This document shows, piece by piece, positions 31,408 to 37,260 of a stretch of 37,260 bases of DNA. The notes under the pieces are model-generated. The model did no database searches. It had not been told where the DNA came from and was given only the letters and a program-made list of their open reading frames with translations. The stretch covers positions 1 through 37,260 of the forward strand of contig JAJYTY010000012.1 of the NCBI GenBank assembly GCA_021792835.1. The letters run 5' to 3'. Every line of letters starts with the position of its first letter. Within the stretch, counting starts at the first letter, position 1. Both the position numbers and the translations under genes were made by a program. The DNA comes from Pseudomonadota bacterium (GTDB lineage Bacteria > Pseudomonadota > Gammaproteobacteria > Burkholderiales > Burkholderiaceae_C).

Positions 31408-32748
31408 ATGCAACCCCATGAAGTCGGCGCCTCGGGCGTGGTGCGCGGAAGCGCGCAGCGCTCGCTGATCGGCGCGACCATCGGCTTTTTCATCGGATTC
31501 GGCGCGGTGTCGCTGTTCGGGCCCACCGCCCACAGTTTCATCCAGGTGATGCGCCTGAGCCCCGAGCAGGTGGGCCTGCTGGTGGCGATGCCGATGCTGA
31601 CCGGCTCGCTGCTGCGCATTCCGTTCGGCGCATGGGTCGACCTCAACGGCGGCAAGGCGCCCTTCCTGATCCTGCTGCTGGCTTCGGTGGTCGGCATCGG
31701 CGGCCTGTACTGGATGCTGCTGAGCCTGTACCCGACCCACCTGACCCAGGCGCACTACCCGTGGCTGCTCCTGTTCGGCGCACTCGGAGGCTGCGGAATC
31801 GCCACCTTCTCGGTGGGGATCGGACAGGTCTCGTACTGGTTCCCGAAGGCGCAGCAGGGCAAGGCGCTGGCCTTCTATGCCGGATTCGGCAACACCTCGC
31901 CCGGGCTGGTCGCCATCATCCTGCCGATGATCATCGCCGCGGCCGGGCTGTGGGTGGGCTATTTCGTTTCGCTGGTGATCGTGATCGCCGGCATCGGCCT
32001 GTACATCGCGCTGGGTTTCGACGCGCCGTATTTCCAGCTGCGCCGCAAGGCCGGCATGCAGCAGCCGCAGGCGCTGGCGGCTGCCCGCGCGCAGGGACAG
32101 GAGCTGTTCCCGGCGGCGAGCATCGCCCGCACCTTGATGGACTCGGCCGCCAGCTGGCGCACCTGGCCGCTGGTGGCGCTGTATTTCACCTCCTTTGGTG
32201 GATTCCTCGCGCTGACCGCATGGCTGCCGATGTTCTGGTCTTCCTTCTACAAGGCGCCGCACTGGGTGGCGCTGGGCCTGACCGCGGGCTTCTCACTGCT
32301 GTCCTCGCTGATCCGGGTTCCCGGTGGAAGCTGGTCCGACCGCTTCGGCGGCGAGCGCGTGGCCTTCGCCGCCTACCTGTCGCTGCTGCTCGGCGCGGGG
32401 CTGATGACCCTGTCGCAGAGCTTCGGCGTGTCGGTGCTCGGCGAGGCCCTGGTCGGTGTCGGCATGGGGGTGGCCAATGCCGCGGTGTTCAAGCTGGTCC
32501 CGCACTACGTTCCCGACGCCGTCGGCGGCACTGCCGGCTGGGTGGGCGGGCTCGGCGCGCTGGGCGGCTTCGTGGTGCCGCCGCTGCTCGGGCGCATCGC
32601 CCAGGACATGGGAACCATCGGATATGCGCGCGGCTATGTCGTGTACATCGTGCTGGCGCTGGCCAGCCTGCTGCTGACCGCGTTGCTGTACGCCACCCGC
32701 AACGGCGTGCGACACGCCGCCGGCGCCCTGTCGGCACCCGCCCGCTGA
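31408..32748 (+). CDS. narK: Nitrate/nitrite transporter, major facilitator superfamily
   Basis: This is a 446-residue protein with about 12 membrane helices. The nitrate-porter signature regions are GALGGCGIATFSVGIGQVSY with FAGFGNTSPG-like (here YAGFGNTSPG) in the N-half, and VANAAVFKLVPHYVPDAVGG-type sequence in the C-half. RIPFGAWVDLNGGK and RVPGGSWSDRFGGER are the paired MFS loop 2/3 and 8/9 motifs. It imports nitrate and/or exports nitrite across the inner membrane. I chose the ATG at 31408, preceded by GTGGAG at 31395-31400. An earlier in-frame ATG at 31345 would add 21 unrelated residues. narG follows after 43 bases. Confidence 0.94.
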   Translation: MQPHEVGASGVVRGSAQRSLIGATIGFFIGFGAVSLFGPTAHSFIQVMRLSPEQVGLLVAMPMLTGSLLRIPFGAWVDLNGGKAPFLILLLASVVGIGGLYWMLLSLYPTHLTQAHYPWLLLFGALGGCGIATFSVGIGQVSYWFPKAQQGKALAFYAGFGNTSPGLVAIILPMIIAAAGLWVGYFVSLVIVIAGIGLYIALGFDAPYFQLRRKAGMQQPQALAAARAQGQELFPAASIARTLMDSAASWRTWPLVALYFTSFGGFLALTAWLPMFWSSFYKAPHWVALGLTAGFSLLSSLIRVPGGSWSDRFGGERVAFAAYLSLLLGAGLMTLSQSFGVSVLGEALVGVGMGVANAAVFKLVPHYVPDAVGGTAGWVGGLGALGGFVVPPLLGRIAQDMGTIGYARGYVVYIVLALASLLLTALLYATRNGVRHAAGALSAPAR

Positions 32749-32791
32749 GCCGCCGCGCAGCCCTACGGCACGAACTTCACAAGGACTCGCC

Positions 32792-35700
32792 ATGAGCCAC
32801 TTCCTGGATCGACTCACCCACCTGGGCCGCGCGCGCGAGGCCTTCGCAGACGGCCACGGCGAAGTCCGCCGCGAGGACCGCAGCTGGGAAGACGCCTACC
32901 GCGGACGCTGGCAGCACGACAAGATCGTGCGCTCGACCCATGGCGTGAACTGCACCGGATCATGTTCGTGGAAGATCTACGTCAAGGGCGGAATCGTCAC
33001 CTGGGAGACGCAGCAGACCGACTATCCGCGCACGCGCAGCGACATGCCCAACCACGAGCCGCGCGGCTGCCAGCGCGGCGCCTCGGCCAGCTGGTACCTG
33101 TACTCGGCCAATCGCATCAAGTACCCGATGGTGCGCGGGCGCCTGCTGCGCATGTGGCGCGAGGCGCGCCGCAACCTCGACCCGGTGGAGGCATGGGCCA
33201 GCATCGTGCGGGACCCGCAGCGCCGCGCCGAGTATCACAAGGCGCGCGGCATGGGCGGCTTCGTGCGCGCCGGCTGGGACGAGGTCAACGAACTCGTCGC
33301 GGCGGCCAACGTCTACACCATCAAGACCCACGGGCCCGACCGCATCTACGGCTTCTCGCCGATTCCCGCGATGTCGATGGTGTCGTATGCGGGCGGCTCG
33401 CGCTACCTGGAGCTGATCGGCGGCGTTCCGGGGAGCTTCTACGACTGGTACTGCGACCTGCCGCCGTCGTCGCCGCAGGTGTGGGGCGAACAGACCGACG
33501 TGGCCGAGTCCGCCGAGTGGTTCAACGCGAACTACATCATCGCGTGGGGCTCGAACGTGCCGCAGACGCGCACGCCGGACGCGCACTTCTACACCGAGGC
33601 CCGCTACCGCGGCGCGAAGACCGTCGCGGTGACCCCCGACTATGCCGAGGTCGCCAAGCTCAGCGACGAATGGGTGCACCCGAAGCAGGGCACCGATTCC
33701 GCGCTGGCCATGGCGCTGGGCCACGTGATCCTGCGCGAGTTCCATTTCGGCGAGCGCAAATCCGCGTATTTCGAGGACTACTGCCGACGCTACACCGACC
33801 TGCCGCTGCTGGTGCGACTCGAGGAGCGCGAGATCGAGGGCGGTCTTCGTGTGCTGGCCGCGGGGCGCTACCTGCGCGCCAGCGACTTCGCCGACCAGCT
33901 CGGGCAGTCCAACAACCCGCAATGGAAGACCGTCGCGCTGGACGAGCGAGGCGAGGTCGCGCTGCCGCATGGATCGGTGGGGTTCCGCTGGGGCGAGCAG
34001 GGTGCCGGCGCCGGGCGCTGGAACCTGGAGCCGCGCGATGCGCGCAGCGGCGACGAGCAACGACTGGCCCTGAGCCTGATCGAGTCGCGCGACGGCGCGG
34101 CCGACGTCGGCTTTCCCTACTTCGGCGGGGTGCCGGCCGAGCACCATCCGGGCAACGTGCAGGACGAGGTGCTGGTGCGCAAGGTCCCGTACCGCGTGCT
34201 GCGCCTGCTCGACGCCGACGGCGTCGAGCAGCAGGTCAAGGTCGCCACCGTGTACGACCTGCTGGCGGCGCACTACGGAATCGAGCGCGGACTCGGCGAG
34301 CAGCGCAATCCCTGCGCCGCCGGCTACGAGGACAACGTGCCCTACACCCCGGCGTGGCAGGAGCCGATCACCGGAGTGCCGGCACAGGTGGTGATGCGCA
34401 TCGCGCGGGAGTTCGCGAGCAACGCCGACAAGACCCACGGGACCTCGATGGTCATCCTGGGCGCCGGGTTGAACCACTGGTACCACATGGACATGCATTA
34501 CCGCGCCATCATCAACATGTTGATGCTGTGCGGGTGCATCGGCGTTCCCGGCGGCGGCTGGGCGCATTACGTGGGCCAGGAGAAGCTGCGCCCGCAGACC
34601 GGCTGGACCGCGCTGGCCTTCGCGCTCGACTGGGCGCGTCCGCCGCGGCAGATGAACTCGACCAGCTTCTTCTACGCGCACACCGACCAGTGGCGCTACG
34701 AGAAGCTCGGGGTCGACGAGATCCTGTCGCCGCTGGCGGACCCGGCCCGCTTCGGCGGCAGCCTGATCGACTACAACGTGCGCGCCGAGCGCATGGGCTG
34801 GCTGCCGTCGGCGCCGCAGCTGCAGGCCAACCCGATCCGCCTGGCGCAGCAGGCGCAGGCGCGCGGCATGGACCCGAAGGACTACGTGGTCTGCGGCCTG
34901 AAGGACGGCAGCCTGCGCATGAGCTGCGAGGACCCGGACCATCCCGACAACTGGCCGCGCAACCTGATCGTGTGGCGCTCCAACCTGCTGGGCGCGTCGG
35001 CCAAGGGGTCCGAATACTTTCTCAAGCACCTGCTGGGGGCCAGCAACGGCGTGCTCGACACCGAGTCCGCCGATGCCGACAGGCGTCCGCGCGAGGTCGC
35101 ATGGCACGAGCAGGCGCCGCAGGGCAAGCTGGACCTGCTGGTGACCCTGGACTTCCGCATGAACACCACCTGCCTGTTCTCCGACGTGGTGCTGCCGGCG
35201 GCGACCTGGTACGAGAAGAACGACCTCAACACCTCCGACATGCACCCGTTCATCCACCCGCTTTCGGCGGCCGTGGATCCGTCGTGGGAGGCGCGCACCG
35301 ACTGGGACATCTTCAAGGGGCTGGCGCAGACCTTCTCCAAGGTCTGCGTCGGGCACCTGGGGGTCGAGCGCGACGTCGTGCTGACCCCGCTGCAGCACGA
35401 CAGCCCGGGGGAGCTCGGCCAGGCGCTCGACGTGCGCGACTGGAAGCGCGGCGAATGCGATCTCGTGCCGGGGCGTACCGCGCCGGCGATCACGGTGGTC
35501 GAGCGCGATTATCCGAACACCTACGCCCGCTTCACCTCGCTGGGCCCGCTGATGGACAGCCTGGGCAACGGCGGCAAGGGCATCGCGTGGGATACCCGTG
35601 ACGAGGTGCGGGCGCTGGCCGAACTCAACGGCGTGGTGCGCGGCGACGGCGCCACGGCGGGACGCCCGCGCATCGACAGCGACATCGACGCCGCCGAGAC

Positions 35701-36589
35701 CATCATGATGCTGGCGCCCGAGACCAACGGGCATGTCGCGGTGAAGGCGTGGAGCGCGCTGTCGCGCATCACCGGGCGCGACCACACCCACCTGGCCGTC
35801 CCGAAGGAGCACGAGAAGATCCGCTTCCGCGACATCCAGGCGCAGCCGCGCAAGATCATCACCTCGCCCACCTGGTCGGGAATCGAGGACGAGAAGGTCT
35901 GCTACAACGCCGGCTACACCAACGTGCACGAGTTCATCCCCTGGCGTACCTTGACCGGGCGCCAGCAGTTCTACCAGGACCACGACTGGATGCTGGCCTT
36001 CGGAGAGGGCTTCGCCAGCTACCGGCCGCCGGTGAACCTGAAGGCGGTGCACCCGGTGCGCGGCAGGTACGACAACGGGAACCCGGAGCTCGTGCTGAAC
36101 TGGATCACCCCGCACCAGAAGTGGGGCATCCACACCACCTATACCGAGAACCTGCTGATGCTCACGCTCAGCCGGGGCGGCCCCTGCGTGTGGATCTCCG
36201 AGGACGACGCGCGCCAGGCCGGGATCGAGGACAACGACTGGATCGAGGTGTTCAACGCCAACGGGGCGATCGCGGCGCGCGCCGTGGTGAGCCAGCGCGT
36301 GCGCTGCGGCATGGCCATGATGTACCACGCGCAGGAGCGCATCGTGAACACCCCGGCCTCCGAGATCACGCAGGCGCGCGGCGGCATCCACAACGCGGTC
36401 ACGCGCGTGGTCACCAAGCCCACGCACATGATCGGGGGCTACGCGCAGCTTGCCTATGGCTTCAACTACTACGGCACGGTCGGTGCCAACCGCGACGAAT
36501 TCTGCGTCGTGCGCAAGATGAACCGCGTGGGCTGGATGGACGAGCCTGCGGCAGCCGCCCGCGGTGACGCAGGCCAGGGAGAACAATGA
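32792..36589 (+). CDS. narG: Respiratory nitrate reductase, alpha (molybdenum) subunit
   Basis: This is a 1265-residue molybdopterin enzyme, close to the ~1247 of E. coli NarG, with no obvious deletion. The FS0 iron-sulfur cluster ligands are H50, C54, C58 and C93 (HGVNCTGSCSWK, RGCQRGAS), the His-Cys3 pattern of NarG. The conserved Asp in YCDLPPSSPQ (about D222) is the expected Mo ligand. Further typical blocks are YIIAWGSNVPQTRTPDAHF and SFFYAHTDQWRYEK. It reduces nitrate to nitrite on the cytoplasmic side of the inner membrane with NarH and NarI. No twin-arginine signal is needed or seen. AAGGA at 32781 precedes the ATG at 32792. It overlaps narH at TGATG. Confidence 0.97.
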   Translation: MSHFLDRLTHLGRAREAFADGHGEVRREDRSWEDAYRGRWQHDKIVRSTHGVNCTGSCSWKIYVKGGIVTWETQQTDYPRTRSDMPNHEPRGCQRGASASWYLYSANRIKYPMVRGRLLRMWREARRNLDPVEAWASIVRDPQRRAEYHKARGMGGFVRAGWDEVNELVAAANVYTIKTHGPDRIYGFSPIPAMSMVSYAGGSRYLELIGGVPGSFYDWYCDLPPSSPQVWGEQTDVAESAEWFNANYIIAWGSNVPQTRTPDAHFYTEARYRGAKTVAVTPDYAEVAKLSDEWVHPKQGTDSALAMALGHVILREFHFGERKSAYFEDYCRRYTDLPLLVRLEEREIEGGLRVLAAGRYLRASDFADQLGQSNNPQWKTVALDERGEVALPHGSVGFRWGEQGAGAGRWNLEPRDARSGDEQRLALSLIESRDGAADVGFPYFGGVPAEHHPGNVQDEVLVRKVPYRVLRLLDADGVEQQVKVATVYDLLAAHYGIERGLGEQRNPCAAGYEDNVPYTPAWQEPITGVPAQVVMRIAREFASNADKTHGTSMVILGAGLNHWYHMDMHYRAIINMLMLCGCIGVPGGGWAHYVGQEKLRPQTGWTALAFALDWARPPRQMNSTSFFYAHTDQWRYEKLGVDEILSPLADPARFGGSLIDYNVRAERMGWLPSAPQLQANPIRLAQQAQARGMDPKDYVVCGLKDGSLRMSCEDPDHPDNWPRNLIVWRSNLLGASAKGSEYFLKHLLGASNGVLDTESADADRRPREVAWHEQAPQGKLDLLVTLDFRMNTTCLFSDVVLPAATWYEKNDLNTSDMHPFIHPLSAAVDPSWEARTDWDIFKGLAQTFSKVCVGHLGVERDVVLTPLQHDSPGELGQALDVRDWKRGECDLVPGRTAPAITVVERDYPNTYARFTSLGPLMDSLGNGGKGIAWDTRDEVRALAELNGVVRGDGATAGRPRIDSDIDAAETIMMLAPETNGHVAVKAWSALSRITGRDHTHLAVPKEHEKIRFRDIQAQPRKIITSPTWSGIEDEKVCYNAGYTNVHEFIPWRTLTGRQQFYQDHDWMLAFGEGFASYRPPVNLKAVHPVRGRYDNGNPELVLNWITPHQKWGIHTTYTENLLMLTLSRGGPCVWISEDDARQAGIEDNDWIEVFNANGAIAARAVVSQRVRCGMAMMYHAQERIVNTPASEITQARGGIHNAVTRVVTKPTHMIGGYAQLAYGFNYYGTVGANRDEFCVVRKMNRVGWMDEPAAAARGDAGQGEQ

Positions 36590-37260
36590 TGAAGGTACGC
36601 GCGCAGATCGGCATGGTGCTGAACCTGGACAAGTGCATCGGCTGCCACACCTGCTCGGTGACCTGCAAGCAGGTGTGGACCTCTCGCCCCGGGCTCGAAT
36701 ATGCCTGGTTCAACAATGTCGAGAGCAAGCCCGGCATCGGCTATCCGAAGGAGTGGGAGAACCAGGGCAAGTGGAAGGGCGGCTGGGTGCGTACGCCGGC
36801 CGGCAGGCTGCAGCCGCGCCAGGGTTCGCGGCTGTCGATCCTGGCCCACATCTTCGCCAACCCCAACCTGCCGGAGATCGACGACTACTACGAGCCCTTC
36901 ACCTTCGACTACGAGCACCTGCACCAGGCGCCCGAGATGCAGGCGGCGCCGACCGCGCGCCCGCGCAGCCTGATCAGCGGGCAGCGCATGGAAAAGATCG
37001 AGTGGGGCCCGAACTGGGAGGAGATCCTCGGCGGCGAGTTCAGCAAGCGCAGCCGCGACGCGAACTTCGAAGGCATGCAGAAGCAGGCCTACGCGGAGTT
37101 CGAGAATACTTTCATGATGTACCTGCCGCGGCTTTGCGAGCACTGCCTGAACCCGGCCTGCGTCGCGTCGTGCCCGTCGGGCGCGATCTACAAGCGCGAG
37201 GAGGACGGCATCGTGCTGATCGACCAGGACAAGTGCCGCGGCTGGCGCATGTGCATCTCC
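36589..37260 (+). CDS. narH: Respiratory nitrate reductase, beta (iron-sulfur) subunit, cut by window edge
   Basis: The first 224 residues of the ~510-residue electron-transfer subunit are present. Ferredoxin-like cysteine clusters are visible: LDKCIGCHTCSVTCKQVW near the N-terminus, RLCEHCLNPACVASCPSGAI, and DKCRGWRMC, where a tryptophan replaces a cysteine as in the [3Fe-4S] site of NarH. Two consecutive ATGs (36586 and 36589) are available. I chose the second because it aligns with the E. coli start, and either overlaps the narG stop. The gene order suggests narJ and narI beyond the right edge, which cannot be seen. Confidence 0.96.
   Translation, partial: MKVRAQIGMVLNLDKCIGCHTCSVTCKQVWTSRPGLEYAWFNNVESKPGIGYPKEWENQGKWKGGWVRTPAGRLQPRQGSRLSILAHIFANPNLPEIDDYYEPFTFDYEHLHQAPEMQAAPTARPRSLISGQRMEKIEWGPNWEEILGGEFSKRSRDANFEGMQKQAYAEFENTFMMYLPRLCEHCLNPACVASCPSGAIYKREEDGIVLIDQDKCRGWRMCIS

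Noticed and set aside
32960-36586. 1208-residue open frame on the reverse strand opposite narG
   Set aside because: Shadow of narG caused by high GC at third positions; no domain is visible in its translation.

Overview
The window is very GC-rich, densely coded DNA, with no gap over 300 bases; the largest are about 186, 174 and 146 bases. The gene set is a LysR/D-tartrate dehydratase pair, an aryl polyene (APE/xanthomonadin-like) type II PKS cluster, kynBUA, and narXL-narK-narGH. This points to a proteobacterium, most likely a Burkholderiales-type betaproteobacterium, with a Xanthomonadales-type gammaproteobacterium as the alternative. That placement is an inference from gene content, not from a marker gene. 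No tRNA, rRNA, CRISPR array, insertion sequence or integrase was recognised.

Layout. (1) 1-2057: a LysR regulator cut by the left edge, divergent from a D(-)-tartrate dehydratase of the enolase superfamily, with a T-N11-A dyad between them. (2) 2143-15400: a 14-gene rightward cluster with mostly overlapping start/stop codons. It encodes ACP, ketosynthase, PAP2-type membrane enzyme, second ACP, ApeG-like membrane protein, acyl-ACP/CoA ligase, FabZ-like dehydratase, LpxL-like acyltransferase, LolA-like carrier, an MMPL exporter fused to a NodB deacetylase, ketosynthase, chain-length factor, second dehydratase and ketoreductase. (3) 15412-18330: a convergent leftward operon of a flavin-dependent halogenase-like enzyme, a PlsC-type acyltransferase and a family 2 glycosyltransferase. 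Together (2) and (3) look like a pathway for an aryl polyene that is possibly halogenated, then attached to a (glyco)lipid and exported to the outer membrane.

(4) 18505-20831, leftward: a soluble PAS/MCP receptor with a zinc-binding CZB domain, an LTxxQ (Spy/CpxP-like) periplasmic protein, and a Gly/Pro/Tyr-rich secreted protein. (5) 21018-23885: kynB-kynU-kynA, the complete route from tryptophan to anthranilate. (6) 23972-27781: an NTF2-fold protein, a KstD/fumarate-reductase-type FAD dehydrogenase and a lone ThDP enzyme of the acetolactate synthase family, substrates unknown. (7) 27782-28579, leftward: a DUF488 domain fused to a hemerythrin-like bundle. (8) 28678-37260: the respiratory nitrate reduction locus narX-narL-narK-narG-narH, with narH cut by the right edge.

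The observations most worth a second look are the MMPL-NodB fusion, the halogenase with lipid-linking enzymes beside an APE cluster, the DUF488-hemerythrin fusion beside nar, and a stem-loop that would bury the narK ribosome binding site.
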